Shown piece after piece: positions 9,418-22,300 of a stretch of 64,000 bases of DNA. Position 1 is the first letter of the stretch. The number at the start of each line of letters is the position of its first letter. The DNA lies in the NCBI GenBank assembly GCA_014155875.1, contig JACEFZ010025060.1, positions 62,001 to 126,000 on the forward strand. The letters are read 5' to 3'. Source of the DNA: Cepaea nemoralis (lineage: Eukaryota; Mollusca; Gastropoda; Stylommatophora; Helicidae). The notes below the pieces were generated by a model. It made no database searches. It saw only the letters and a list, made by a program, of their open reading frames with translations, and was not told the DNA's origin. A program made the translations under genes and the position numbers.

Positions 9418-9871
9418 GTGACTACACCCTTGCATGACGTACGCCACGAATTTCGGTCGTTGGCAGCAGTCTCTCAAGTGTCGTGATGAATTCTAAAAAC
9501 TTTTAATGAGATCTTCAGAATGTCTTTAAAGCGTTTCCTCTGGCTGCCTAGGTACATTTACTACAGTGCAGCTCGCCGTAAAAAAAATCGTTTAGGAAAC
9601 CTGTGATGTGGCATGCGAGTCAGTGACCAACCCAGTGAACACGATTCTTCATTAGTACAGTTCGGATACTCTGCATGGACGCTCTTTCTAGGACTTCAGT
9701 TTCTGGGATCATGTCTTGCCATTTAATCTTCAGTAACTTCCTAAGGCAGACTGTGTGGAAGTGGTTTAATTTCCTAGCGTGTCGCTGATAAACAGTCCAG
9801 GTTTCACAAGCATATAGCAGTGTGGATAATACAACTGCTTTGTAGACTTTCAGCTTTGTTTGCAGGCTTAT

Positions 9872-10830
9872 TTGTTGGGGCTTGTGGGTGGGTGGAGGAG
9901 GTGTGATTGGGTGTCGGATGTGCGGGTGGGTAAAGGATGTATGTGAGGGCGGGGAATGTGTGTTTGGCTGGATGGTTGGGGTGTGTTAGTGTGGGTGGGT
10001 AGATGACAGATGTATGTGTTGAAGGGATGGTTGGGGATGTGAGTGACTGAGGGATGAGTACGTGAGTGGATGGAGATGTGTGGGGAATGAGTGTATGGGT
10101 GGGGGATGTGAGTGTGGGTGGGGGGGGGTATATGTAGGTGGTGGGGTGGGGGTGAGGTGTGTGTTTGTGGATTGGGAATGTGTTGTTGGGTGGGGATGTG
10201 TGAGCAAGGGATGCGTGTATGGGTGGGGAGATGTGTGGATGGGTGTAGAGGTGTGGGTGGGTGTGTGGTTAAGGGGTGCGTGGTTAAGGGATATGCGATT
10301 GTGGGATGGGTGGGCGGAGGATGTGTGGGTGGATGAGTGTGTGTAGGTAGGGGATGTGTGCGTGTTTTGAGGGGAGGGGGGGGGGGTTCAGAATGCGTGG
10401 GTGGGTTGTGGGAGATTGTGCGGGTGTGGATGTGAGCAAGTGGGGGAAATGTGGGTGGGTGAGGGTTTTGTGTGTGGTTAGGTGCAGGATGTGTGGGTTG
10501 GTGGGGATATGTGTGAGTGGGGATATGTGGTTGGGGGTGTGTGTGGGTGAGTAGCGGAGTATATGTGGGTGGGAGGATGTCTGTGTGGGTGGGGGTTGTG
10601 TAGGTTGGTGATGGGTGGGTGCATGTATGTGTGTCCTGGGGGTGTGGGTGGGATGTGTGGTGAGTGGGAGATGTGTGTGTGGGTGTGGGGGATTGATGGA
10701 TGGGTGGGAGCATGTATGTGCGCCTAAGGGTGTGTGTATAGTCGGGTGGGTGATGTGTATATGTGTGGGGGAGGTATGGGTGGGGCGGAGGATGGGTGGG
10801 GCGGGGGATGGATGGGTGCTGGATGTGTCT
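9872..10830 (+). repeat. G-rich degenerate minisatellite (GGGT/GGGATGTG units)
   Basis: About 960 bp of variable-length units built from gtgggtggg and gggatgtgtg, with many runs of three or more G (including ten or more near 10376-10386). It gives long spurious ORFs in both strands (a 321-residue Pro/Thr/His-rich frame). Dense G-runs on one strand suggest G-quadruplex potential. Confidence 0.9.
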
Positions 10831-11018
10831 CATAACATGGTAATATGCATTGTTTTAGTGTACAACATCATTTTGACAATGTTTTTTTTTTCTATGTAAA
10901 TGTATTATGCAGTATTGATGAACTAGAGATGAGTGATTGGAAGGGCTGAATGTATGACGGGCCTGCGTGCCCAATTTGTTACCCCTTTGAAAATAGATTC
11001 CGTTCGTTCGTTCGTTCG
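9872..11018 (+). mobile_element. D-family retroposon (GTTC tail), copy D1, with internal GGGT-rich array
   Basis: The plus-strand 3' end reads gggcctgcgtgcccaatttg, ttacccctttgaaaatag, then cgttcgttcgttcgttcgtt. The same end, in reverse, is found at 29247 and 49283. Upstream, 9872-10830 is a degenerate array of G-rich units (gtgggtggg, gggatgtgtg). The host LINE resumes at 11019 (compare 48235-48260). The G-rich strand equals the coding strand of D1, and the same internal array reappears in D2 as its complement. No RT is visible. Confidence 0.75.
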
Positions 11019-11159
11019 TTCTGTCCCACACATTTTTTGTTGCCAAAGGCCGCGCGGGTCTTGGAGATTCTTGCATTTACTTCATCATCAATTGTGACAC
11101 AGTGCTGCCAAGATTGGTGAATTTGTCCACAACACTTAGACTATGACTACTATGATTTC

Positions 11160-11400
11160 TGCTCGGTGTTCTATTATTATCTTACTTTTGGATGTCATCT
11201 TTTTCTCTGGTATAACCATAGTTTCTGCTTTCTTGATACTCAAATAAAGTCCTTTTTTAACTGTCTATTACTAAAATATCTAAAACTTTTTGTAGATCTT
11301 TTGCATATTCCGCCATCAAAACTGTGTCATCTGCATATATTAGACTGTTTATATGATAAAGTGTTATAGAAAATAAAATATTATAAGATTAGTATTTTTG
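11160..11400 (-). mobile_element. RTE-like LINE fragment
   Basis: The segment agataaagt..ttttgtagatcttttgcatattccgccatcaaaactgtgtcatctgcat resembles 13690-13795 and 42160-42205, where the minus strand encodes the YADDTVLI region of an RTE-like reverse transcriptase. No open frame remains. Confidence 0.5.
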
Positions 11401-12164
11401 GGATCTGCGAAACAACACAGTGACAAAACAGGTTTAACGTCAAAAACATTACAAGGATAAATCGTTATGGAGGATTGTACATGCAAATTCAATGTACTCT
11501 TTGTGACAAAAGACATGGCAGTGTAAACATTTTGATGGAATGGCTTTGAATGCCAAGATAGGATTGGACAACATGGGTTGTGATGAGATTGTGTGGAAAG
11601 GCAGACTTGTGGTAATCAATAAACATGAAGAATGATTCCCCTGTATTTACCAAACGAATCAATTCGTCATATGAAGACGCGGCGTTCCACATAAAAGAAT
11701 ACTTCAAGCAATGTGGGCATCACCAGGTCACAGCACAGAACATAAAATGTATCATATCTGTATCACAAGAAGTGTAGAGCATCTGTATATGTGGGGAAAT
11801 ATTGTAAAGGGACAGTTGTAGATACAAATCACCATATGCTGATGTGTAAATACAAAGGTAATTCACGTAAATTAGTTAAACATCATAGAAATGTCATGTG
11901 TACAGTTGATCGGAGAACTAAACTTTTTACCATGAAGACATTTACGTTTAGCCTGATCGTTACATATAGTTAATCAGATACTAACGTTTTACATAAGAGA
12001 AGCCATAGTTTTCCCTCATAGTTGTGTATAGTCAATCCGAACTATAAAGCTTTTTACAGCGAAGAAACCTTAAATGTCCGTCAGTTATGTACACTTAATG
12101 AGACATAAATTGTGTACATAAGAAAAACCTTAGATCTCACAATTGTGTAAGTTACTTCATCATC
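11401..12164 (+). other. Unassigned region, possible decayed coding sequence
   Basis: No gene can be supported. On the plus strand short frames look protein-like: one near 11470-11550 with YMQIQCTLCDK (a CxxC pair) and one near 11640-11760 with SSYEDAAFHIKEYFKQCGHH. They are in different frames with stops between them. This could be an old transposase or cellular pseudogene. Nothing else is recognisable. Confidence 0.2.
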
Positions 12165-13930
12165 ATCAAGTGCCCAGCTAGATGACGTGCGCGTTCATGA
12201 CTCTCCACAGATCTCGGTCTTAAGTTTTCTGGATCAACTCTACTGCTGATGACATTCCTCGATGCCACCGTCACAGTCTATCCAGCATAATTTCTCTTGT
12301 TCTGCCTCTTCCTCTCTTTTGCTCGATCTGTCTAGTTGTCACGATGTTCTCCAATATCTCTCTTCTCATCACATGATCAAAGAAAGCTGTTTGTCTCTTT
12401 CTTATTGTTGTATATAATGTTCTAGTTTCATTAGCCTCTTTCAGACAGTCGTTTGTTACTTCGGAAGTCCAAGGAATTCGCAACATTCATCTACGGAACC
12501 ACATCTCTATTGCTTCCAAGCTCTTCCTAATTTGTTCATTTACATTCCAAGATTCACGTCCATACAGCAACACTGGATCTATACAGCACTTCAGCACTCT
12601 CCTCCTTACATTCAGTGATAGTGACTCATTGCATAAGATATTCTTAACTTTCTGAAATGCAGCTTACTGCTTGCCCTATTCTGCTCCTTAATCTCTGTTG
12701 TACATCTTCTATTCTGATGTTATAAATGTCCCTAGGTATTAAAAACTATCCACTTGGTTAAGAATTTTCCCTTCTATTCTATTTCACCGAGTGGGACAGA
12801 GATTAGTGCTCTCTCCTCTGCTATTTAATATCTACATGGACAGAATATCCAAAGAAGCAAGCCTTGACAGAACAGATTCAGAAAATTTATACATCTTTAC
12901 TCCATATGAAACAACTGATCCACAGGAAATAAATGAACTTCTATTTGCAGACGATCAGTGCCTGTTTTACAGCGATGAGGGCAGACTACAAAATCATACT
13001 AATAATTTGAGTTCAGCATGCAGCAGAAACAATATGAGTATAAATACATCCAAAACCGAAGTAATGCAAGTTAGCAGATCGCCTGGTCCACTAAGTATAC
13101 AGATAAATAGTACAACTCTGAAACAAGTTAAAGATTTCAAATATCTTGGAAATATGATCACATAAGATGGCAGACTGGACAGAAAAATCGAAATCAGATG
13201 TCAGAAAGCTGGTGCACTTGCATATCAACTATCACCCTTACTGAAACATCCAAATATACCCATGTCCGCAAAACGACAGATAGTAAACAGCATATTCACA
13301 CCAACTCTATGCTACCAATCTCAAACTTGGACTTTATCCAAATCACACTTTCGCAAAATCAACACCTACGAGATGAGATGCCTGATGAGAGCTGCCAACT
13401 TAACAATCCGAGACCGAGTAAGAAATGCTACTATCAGACAGACAGTGGGATCAGCACCTTGTGGCACATTTATTGAAAGACAGAAGATCAAGTGGTTTGG
13501 CCATGTCGTTAGAATGCAACACCATCAACTACCATCACTGGCCTTACATCAAAGATCATCTGCGACGAGACCAAGAAGACGTCCAAGAAGAAAATGGAAT
13601 GACGACATCAAAAAACATTGTACAATCACACAGAATGACACTATCCAGTGCCTCCCAAGGGGCGCTGGAGCGCAAATTATTTTTACATTTGGGTGTCACC
13701 TTTTTCTATGATATCACTAATGTTTCTATTTTCTTGATAGATTTTCTTGTAGATCTTTTGCATTATCCGCCACCAATACTGTGTCATCTGCATAGCGTGT
13801 ATTGTTTGTATTATACCCTCCGAATAGTATTCCTAGCATCTCTTTGATCTCTCTCATTATAACTTCGCTACAGAGGGAGAAGTGATCCGGTGACAAAACA
13901 CATCCCTGTCGTACTCCCAACCTTATTTGT
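12165..13930 (-). mobile_element. RTE-like LINE, two parts (12165-12786 and 13666-13930) around a nested LINE
   Basis: The minus-strand frame 12486-12271 has RKRQTAFFDHVMRREILENI, then a GRGRTR segment, the same C-terminal block as at 6.8 and 41.5 kb. The frame 13920-13726 carries the RT core GVRQGCVLSPD..SLCSE and NTRYADDTVLVADN. The two parts are contiguous in the family, so the plus-strand LINE at 12787-13665 interrupts them. Several stops; not active. Confidence 0.65.
12787..13665 (+). mobile_element. Non-LTR RT 3' fragment nested in an RTE-like LINE
   Basis: The plus-strand frame 12791-13165 has LSPLLFNIYMDRI, NELLFADDQCLFYSDE and FKYLGNMIT, followed by a stop. The frame 13262-13675 continues with PTLCYQSQTWTL, YEMRCLMRAA, KIKWFGHVVRM and RPRRRPRRKWNDD. 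This is the palm-to-thumb region and C-terminus of a reverse transcriptase of a third lineage, 5'-truncated at the GVRQG..LSP motif. No clear target-site duplication was found. Confidence 0.7.
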
Positions 13931-16471
13931 ACATAACTGCCTGTCAGAAGTCGGGATGCCCCACCGGCTAGATGAAAGTATTATTCACTGGCGAGCAACC
14001 CCAAATAGTCAGAAACTGACTAGGGACAAAATCTATATGGCTGAACTACAGATTAAGCCCATGAATATCCAACGTACAGCTCCAAGTGGCTCGTTACAAA
14101 ATGAAATGAACTGTGCTGAATATTCGCCAAGGAATAGGAAAGAGAAGGTTAGCTAAGATAGATTTTTAAGTCTAAATATAAGTCATTGACAACTATCTCA
14201 GGACAGGTTTTTCTCCCTGACTGCTCCCTTCCTTGGTGTCTAAGTGAACCCCCACCAGTGTACACACACAACACGTATGCACAATTGGAATTAAAATATA
14301 ACGACAGAACTATGAGTTACAATACTACAACATTTATTTACTAATCATATTAGACATCGGATGTTATTCAAGATGATGACGATGAAATCATATAACATGA
14401 TAGTGATGACAAACATTACGTAACTTTATTAATGTTACTTGAACTATCTGGATCTGTGGTCCAGATCCCCACTCTCCAGTAGACACAGAAAAAAAGAACA
14501 GCTTGCCGGTATTCTGACGCCTGCCAGTCCTGGCTCTACCTAGTCACTCGTTCTTGAGATCTATAACATAGGTGCTCCTTGTGAGAGCTTGAAAGAAAGT
14601 CAAGAATGTGTTATATCTAGTTCTACATCAGTGCAATCTTACGTAAAACATATTCTAGTAAACACATATACAATGACCAGCCTGGCCAAGTTTATCTTCC
14701 AGCTCTACTGCGTTCACCATCCTCCTTCTCCCTCCATATCTGTCTACGGTCTTAGTCTGGGACGGGCTTTTCAATTGTCTCACACGCCTGTAATGATTAT
14801 ATTTCTGCCGCCCTATGTCCATGTCGCTACTACAGAAATTCTGTGTCGTACAACCGCTCTGTCCAATGTTGGTTTAGCAGCTCACAGGGTCGGTAATGGT
14901 ATTATAATAATGCCGGATCATCCGGGCTTACAAGCCGTGACCAGTAGCTGTGCCAGGTTTCCATGCATTACCGTGAACGCACGCCCACAATACACTGAGA
15001 AAGTTTAGCACCATATACCCTATACCAATTGTGGGTAATGTCTGTACCATTACACCTCCGTTTCCAACACAATCGATGGCCAGGGTGCCCATGCGAACAC
15101 AATAGCGCAACACCAATTTATTCTTAGTGAGTTACCATATAACAAATCACATCAAATAAACCTAAGGTATACGAATACAAAATGGCATATAAGACTATTA
15201 CTTACCTACAATTGTATAATGCAAAAAGGTAAGTAATATCCTTATCTACAACAAACTGGGAAACATAGTTTCCATATACGCTTACAGAACATATACACAA
15301 ATTATGCATATGACAATTCAACTATATCAACCTCCGATATACATACATTATATTACTTCAAGATAGACATATAATGATACTCAACATAATAGCATAAGGC
15401 ATTATTAATGAGTAATAATATTGTATACCTACAAAATGAGATATACAACAAGTCTAATTGAAGTGACCACACAGACCAGCCATATTGCTGATCTGTCCGG
15501 TTTAGTCACCACTCAGTTACTGCTGTGGTAAGAATTAAAGAAATAGTCAGTTGACTATATTCTGTACAACAAATGCACACACCAAAAGGCAACTAGGATA
15601 GTGTACAAAGAAATGACAAGCATCTACCACGACACCTCAAGTATATCTAGACAAGATCTGTCTTACATAAGGTTCTACTTCTCAGAAGAGTAACACTTTA
15701 AAGCAATATGATATTGAACACAGAACTTAGAAAGAACACTCAAGTAAACTACGACAATGATAGTTCTTGCAATAACCTAGATCAGATATAGACTGAAAAT
15801 CAGTACATACATCTAAATGACTGACTAGTTACTAAGAAATAACTTTTGTAGTGAAATCTAACAATAATCATGCATATGACTACAGAACATTGAGATAGTT
15901 CCTACCTGTTCAGAGATTTTTTCATTTCTAACATGACCAGAGCTAACAGCCTATTTAACTAGTATCCCAAAGCAATTAACATTCCTTCAGTACTGTTCTA
16001 ATTGCTTTATCAGATCTGTTTCACACATTCCTACAACAGACACATTATCTCCCAACATGTCAGTCATAAATCTTTCTGCATGCACACTAGCCCTCACACC
16101 TGTGAGTCTGACAATTATTAGCCCCCTGAGTCTTATCAGTGATTTCACACCTTGCACCTCTAGTCTCTACCAGATGGAGGTCAGCCATCGCGGTTGGGCG
16201 GTTTCCTAGCTGTGCTTATCAGGTGTCATGTCAAAGGAGCAATTAGGTTCTCATGGTAAGCTGCCAGTTTACAACTCTGTTGGTAAACCAGGTTTGCTTG
16301 CGTCATGCCTGGTTGGTTTTAATTACCATTCAGTCCCCTGAGTCTGCCCTCCAGTCTGGCTGGATTGATAACCTCTGGGGGTGACCGGTACTGGTGTCAA
16401 ATTAACTTCCCAAATAGAAAGCCATCTTTGGTGGTTTGTTTACTTGCAGGCTTTGCAAGCTTACGTCAAGA
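13931..16471. other. 2.5-kb stretch with no supported gene
   Basis: Moderately AT-rich, low-copy-looking DNA. A 139-codon plus-strand frame at 14589-15008 has no recognisable motif and is not supported. No tandem array, RT or splice-flanked exon was identified. An upstream SHFL exon with the expected CxxC..WW pattern was looked for here and not found. Confidence 0.5.
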
Positions 16472-16909
16472 CTATATAGCCTTGAATATAGAGAAAACAG
16501 TTTTGTTAGTCTGTTGATTCTCTACATGGCCCATCAAAAGTGAACCGAAAATTGTTCTGGGAAGTAAAGGCTGCAAATTCGTGACACTGCCCTCTCCATT
16601 TACCATTTTAATTGTTGCTACTTGGTTCCAGTAAATATTCTTTATTATTCTGAGATCTTTCCCATCAATGTTAATATCTTTCAACATTTTAATCAATTCA
16701 TCATGTTTTACTTTATCAAATGCCTTAGTATAATCTATGAAGCACAAAAATATGTCTTTCTGTGTCTCTATTGACCTTTCCATTAGTGTCCGTAATGTAT
16801 ATATTGCATTGTTTATACCCTTTCCTTCCACAAATCCATGCTGTTCTTCACCAATTTCAATTTTTATTTTCTTTCTTGTTCTTCTCATTATACAGTTAAT
16901 CACACACAT
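16472..16909 (-). mobile_element. RTE-like LINE RT fragment
   Basis: A 145-codon minus-strand frame with RT blocks 1-3: EIGEEQHGFVEGKGINNAIY, LCFIDYTKAFDKVKHDELIK, and IKNIYWNQVATI. The GVRQG..LSP motif is replaced by a degenerate segment near 16555. It is a 5'- and 3'-truncated fragment, lying just upstream of the SHFL zinc-ribbon exon and in the opposite orientation. Confidence 0.75.
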
Positions 16910-16954
16910 AAACTAGTTACGTCAGACAAACTCTGGATTCTCTTACAATTTCAG

Positions 16955-17055
16955 GTCTCCAAGTGCAGACGATGTCACGTGAAGTTGGACGCATTACCCA
17001 GAGAGCACGAGTCTGGACTTGGATCCTTCAAATGCCAATGTGGACATGAATTCAT
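16955..17055 (+). CDS. SHFL: Shiftless (SHFL) homolog, zinc-ribbon exon (first exon seen in window)
   Basis: A strong acceptor (attctcttacaatttcag, ending 16954) precedes a phase-0 exon of 101 bases. It reads VSKCRRCHVKLDALPREHES, then GLGSFKCQCGHEF, and ends with AT before a GTAAAC donor at 17056. Vertebrate SHFL has the matching block V-S-R-C-R-x-C with a (D/E)xxP centre, then G-x-(A/G)-x-F-x-C, and H-x-F. If unspliced, the frame ends at TAA 17057-17059. The next exon begins G-GGATTC; joined in phase it gives the family order F-x-G-(W/F)-A-x-M-G. The zinc ribbon is part of the RNA-binding region that in vertebrates stalls frameshifting ribosomes and restricts RNA viruses. Earlier exons must lie further left or outside the window. 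Confidence 0.85.
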
Positions 17056-17059
17056 GTAA

Positions 17060-18520
17060 ACATTACTGATTTCCCATGATTCATCCCATTTCATCTCATC
17101 ATGTTCCTCTTGTACCTTGCGGTGTCGAGTTGAAGTATAAACAGCGGGAGAGTGCCCGCCCATGGGCTTCATATATCGATATTCCCATGGACTATGCTAT
17201 TCCCTCCGTCCATCGTTTACGTGGTCGGCATCTTCCTCTGATTCCATCTGGTCTCTACATCATTGCTTGTTGTGGTATACTGTTAGTTGGTAACCTACTT
17301 GCATGGCCAAACCATTTTACTTGCTGCCTTCTAATAAAATATAGCGCTGCTGTAACCCCTACTTTAGTCCTGATTTCTTCATTTCTGATCTTACCTCTTC
17401 TTGATACATTGAGTATTCTTCTCAGGAATCTCATTTCTGTTGTGATTTTTCTTTTCTCTTTGTCTGTCATTGTCTAGGTTTGGCATTAGTAGCATAGAGT
17501 TGGTAGGAAGATTGTGTTGTAAAGTGCTTTCTTATCGACACATGTTTGCTCTTTAGCATTGGTGCCATTTGTCCAATGAGTTGGTTTGCCGAATTGCATC
17601 TATTTTCGATCTCGTCTTCTGATTTGTCATTTGATGATATTATACTTCCTAGGTACTTGAAACTCTTTACTTGTTTCAGGGAATGTTCGTCTAGGTGTAA
17701 TTGATGTTGTTTTGTTTTTTTCTTCTTTAGTTATAGTCATTAACTCTGTTTTAATTGTGCTAATTTTCATGTTATGTTCCCTATACATTTCGTTTAGACT
17801 GTTCATGTGGTTTTGTAATTCATCTTCTGATGTTGCTATTAGTGCTTGATCATCCGCAAAGAGGAGTTCTCTAATGGTATAATTTGCCGATGATTCTTCT
17901 TCTGTGTTCTCGTCATGCGGTGTTCTTGCGGTCTCTGTTTGGCTGGTTTCTTTACATATGTTGTCTATATATGTTATGAACAAGAGAGGGGACAGGACAC
18001 AACCTTGTCGTACTCCAGATCTTATGGTGAAGGGTTCTAAGTGTCCTCCAGTTGCTCTCACTATGTATTCACTGATGTTGTATAAACTTCTACATAGGTT
18101 TGTTAGATGTGTACTCACTCCATATTGTTTAAGGATTTCCCACAGCTTGTTTCTATCTACTCTATCAAATGCCTTTTCTTGGTCGACAAGGGCTAAGTAG
18201 AGTGTTTCATTAAATTCAATTGATTTTTTAAAATAAATTGTCTAAGAGCAAATATTTCATCTGTGCATCCTTTGTTTTTCCTAAATCCAAGTTGTGTTTC
18301 GCTTAGCTGAGGTTCTATAGTAGTTTGTGATCTTTTCTCAAGAATGTTGCAAAATATTTTCCCAGTATGACTCAAAAGGGAAATGTCTCTGTGCCAAGTA
18401 GTAGCGCAGAAAACATGACGCAAAAGAAAGAGGGAGGAAAACTCCAGAACCAAAATGTACAGAAAACTAGGCGCCTGACGTAGAACGGAGATCACGTCAG
18501 TTTTGTTTTTCAATAACAAC
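17060..18520 (-). mobile_element. Non-LTR retrotransposon RT fragment, three frames
   Basis: Minus-strand frames 18519-18193, 18118-17627 and 17470-17255 are consecutive parts of one RT: ETQLGFRKNKGCTDEIFALR, then IVRATGGHLEPFTIRSGVRQ with GCVLSPLLF and IRELLFADDQALIATSEDEL, then RFLRRILNVSRRGKIRNEEI and QQVKWFGHASRLP. Frameshifts separate them. It lies in SHFL intron 1, antisense to the gene. Confidence 0.8.
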
Positions 18521-19354
18521 GAACATTCGGGTCATAGAGCTGGACTAGAGAAGCAGCACGTTCAAGTCGTCTCTAATTCATGAAGTTATTTACTGGCAGG
18601 ACAACTTTATTCATAGCTAATACATATTAGAAAGGAGAACCAGAATCGTGGCAGCTTATATATCAGGATAAAGATTTTGGGACAGATCCGGGATCTAGGA
18701 AGGAGATTGAGAATGTCACACCAGAAGGACACTTCGGTAACCTTGGATGGACAGAACGACTGAAGGACTGCAATACTAATTTGATAGTTTCCAGTAGCTA
18801 GTAACATCAACAGTTGAATATTTATAATTGATGTTTTCTTACGATCGTCCCGTCTGGAATTTACAGACCCGATCGATACTTATTGAGATTCATAAATTGT
18901 CTGATTGAATGCTGCTCAAGAATGAGGGCTAATAACTTAGCCGCATCAATTACATTGCCAGCCTTCGAGTGAGTCCTTTTTATTGATGTTCCGTTGATGC
19001 TTCTTTGTTGGATCGTTTTCTGCAACTCTAGACGGCGTTTTGTTCGAGTTTATGTTTTATGTTATGCCAGAAAGATCATAGCACTCTGTATTTTGTGCAG
19101 TCTCTTTTGCTGCCTTTGTTTTTCCAGATTTCCTCACTTCTATTGTCTCCATAAGTTGTACTTCTTTACAATTAAAACAGCAGACGTTCATTGTGCCTAT
19201 TTTTTGAATCGCTGATCTATGTCGTAGTCCATTAACATTGCCGGGTCTATATCCATGTGGGTGAGTCCGTTTATACTTCTTAGTATTTCTACCAGCAGTA
19301 TGAGGATCCACTGCCGACTTGCTAGGCCAATCGCAGATTTAGGACAAACATCTG
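18521..19354. other. Unassigned intronic stretch
   Basis: No repeat or RT recognised. A minus-strand frame at 19311-19057 has MNVCCFNCKEVQLMETIEVR with a CxxC pair, vaguely like small zinc-ribbon proteins (DUF5679 type), but the frame lacks the second Cys pair and has no supporting context. I leave it unassigned. Confidence 0.3.
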
Positions 19355-22300
19355 TCAAGCTCACAGTATAGCACCCATACACCAAGTTACAATATAACAA
19401 CAATACACCAGGTCACATTATAGCACCCATACACCAGGTCACATTATAGCCCCCATACATCAGGTCACAGTATAGCACCCATACATCAGGTCACAGTATA
19501 GCACCCATACATCAGGTCACAGTAAAACACCCATACACCAGGTCACAGTATAGCACCCATACACCAGGTAACAGTATAACACCAATACACCAGGTCACAG
19601 TATAGCACCCATACACCAGGTCACAGTATAACACCCATACACCAGGTCACATTATAGCACCCATACACCAGGTCACAGTATAACACCCATACACCAGGTC
19701 ACAGTATAGCACCCATACATCAGGTCACAGTATAACACCCATACACCAGGTCACAGTATAACACCCATACACCAGGTCACAGTATAACACCAATACACCA
19801 GGTCACAGTATAACACCCATACACCAGGTCACAGTATAACACCCATACACCAGGTCACAGTATAACACCCATACAACAGGTCACAGTATAGCACCCATAC
19901 ATCAGGTCACAGTATAGCACCCATACACCAGGTCACAGTATAACACCCATACATCAGGTCACAGTATAGCACCCATACATCAGTCACAGTATAGCACCCA
20001 TACACCAGGTCACAGTATAGCACCCATACACCAGGTCACAGTATAACACCCATACACCAGGTCACAGTATAACACCCATACACCAGGTCACAGTATAACA
20101 CCCATACACCAGGTCACAGTATAACACCCATACACCAGGTCACAGTATAACACCCATACACCAGGTCACAGTATAACACCCATACACCATGTCACAGTAT
20201 AACACCCATACACCATGTCACAGTATAACACCCATACACCATGTCACAGTATAACACCCATACACCATGTCACAGTATAACACCCATACACCATGTCACA
20301 GTATAACACCCATACACCATGTCACAGTATAACACCCATACACCATGTCACAGTATAACACCCATACACCAGGTCACAGTATAACACCCATACACCAGGT
20401 CACAGTATAACACCCATACACCAGGTCACAGTATAACACCCATACACCAGGTCACAGTATAACCACCCATACACCAGGTCACAGTATAACACCCCATACA
20501 CCAGGTCACAGTATAACAGCCCATTACACCATGTCACAGTATAAACAGCCATACACATGTCACAGTATAACACCCATACACCATGTCACAGTATAACACC
20601 CATACACCAGGTCACAGTATAACAACCCATACACCAGGTCTACAGTATACCACCCATACACCAGGTCACAGTATAACACCCATACACCAGGTCACAGTAT
20701 AACACCCATACACCAGGTCACAGTATAACACCCATACACCAGGTCACAGTATAACACCCATACACCAGGTCACAGTATAACACCCATACACCAGGTCACA
20801 GTATAAACACCCATACACCAGGTCACAGTATAACACCCATACACCAGGTCACAGTATAACACCCATACACCATGTCACAGTATAACAGCCATACACCATG
20901 TCACAGTATAACACCCATACACCATGTCACAGTATAACACCCATACACCAGGTCACAGTATAACACCCATACACCATGTCACAGTATAACACCCATACAC
21001 CATGTCACAGTATAACACCCATACACCATGTCACAGTATAACACCCATACACCATGTCACAGTATAACACCCATACACCAGGTCACAGTATAACACCCAT
21101 ACACCATGTCACAGTATAACACCCATACACCAGGTCACAGTATAACACCCATACACCATGTCACAGTATAACACCCATACACCAGGTCACAGTATAACAC
21201 CCATACACCATGTCACAGTATAACACCCATACACCATGTCACAGTATAACACCCATACACCATGTCACAGTATAACACCCATACACCAGGTCACAGTATA
21301 ACACCCATACACCATGTCACAGTATAACACCCATACACCAGGTCACAGTATAACAGCCATACACCAGGTCACAGTATAACACCCATACACCAGGTCACAG
21401 TATAACACCCATACACCAGGTCACAGTATAACAGCCATACACCAGGTCACAGTATAGCACCCATACACCTGGTCACAGTATAACAGCCATACACCAGGTC
21501 ACAGTATAGCACCCATACACCTGGTCACAGTATAACAGCCATACACCAGGTCACAGTATAGCACCCATACACCAGGTCACAGTATAACACCCATACACCT
21601 GGTCACAGTATAACACCCATACACCAGGTCACAGTATAACACCCATACACCTGGTCACAGTATAACACCCATACACCTGGTCACAGTATAGCACCCATAC
21701 ACCAGGTCACAGTATAACACCCATACACCTGGTCACAGTATAACACCATACACCGGTCACAGTATAACACCCATACCCAGGTCACAGTATAACACCCATA
21801 CACCAGGTCACAGTATAACACCCATACACCATGTCACAGTATAACACCCATACACCTGTCACAGTATAACAGCTATACACCAGGTCACAGTATAACACCC
21901 ATACACCAGGTCACAGTATAACACCCATACATCAGGTCACAGTATAACACATATACACCAGGTCACAGTATAACACCCCATACACCAGGTCACAGTATAA
22001 CACCCATACATCATGTCACAGTATAACACCCATACACCATGTCCAGTATAACACCCATACACCATGTCACAGTATAACACCCATACACCATGTCACAGTA
22101 TAACACCCATACACCATGTCACAGTATAACACCCATACACCATGTCACAGTATAACACCCATACACCATGTCACAGTATAACACCCATACACCATGTCAC
22201 AGTATAACACCCATACACCATGTCACAGTATAACACCCATACACCAGTGTCACAGTATAACACCCATACAAAATGTCACAGTATAACACCATACACCATG

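Larger units (their letters stand above)
7876..11165 (-). mobile_element. LINE copy (C2H2-finger family), fragments 7876-8085, 9418-9871 and 11019-11165
   Basis: These three pieces are collinear with the better preserved LINE at 47.5-49.2 kb. Shared 3' end: tgtttgtccatcaagaatga at about 7881; shared coding blocks: the 9640-9865 segment matches 48005-48235 nearly base for base. The C2H2 finger and connection region are no longer open. Two later elements split it: a C-family element at 8086-9417 and a D-family element at 9872-11018. After 11150 the sequence passes into an RTE-like fragment. Confidence 0.75.

Noticed and set aside
9868..10833. A 321-codon Pro/His/Thr-rich minus-strand ORF
   Set aside because: Produced by the GGGT-type array inside retroposon D1; the complementary array in D2 gives similar false ORFs.
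10980..11018. TTCG/GGGT and TTAG runs as telomere-like repeats (also 43209-43243)
   Set aside because: The units are GTTC, GGGT and TTAG, not TTAGGG, and they are tails or inner parts of retroposons.
12787..13665. An intact LINE ORF
   Set aside because: A stop follows YLGNMIT and the 5' end is missing; it is a truncated fragment.
14589..15008. A 139-codon plus-strand ORF
   Set aside because: No recognisable domain, no splice or promoter context, and composition like its surroundings.
19057..19311. A minus-strand ORF with CCFNCKEV, considered as a DUF5679-like zinc ribbon
   Set aside because: Only one Cys pair is present and there is no partner gene; too weak to call.
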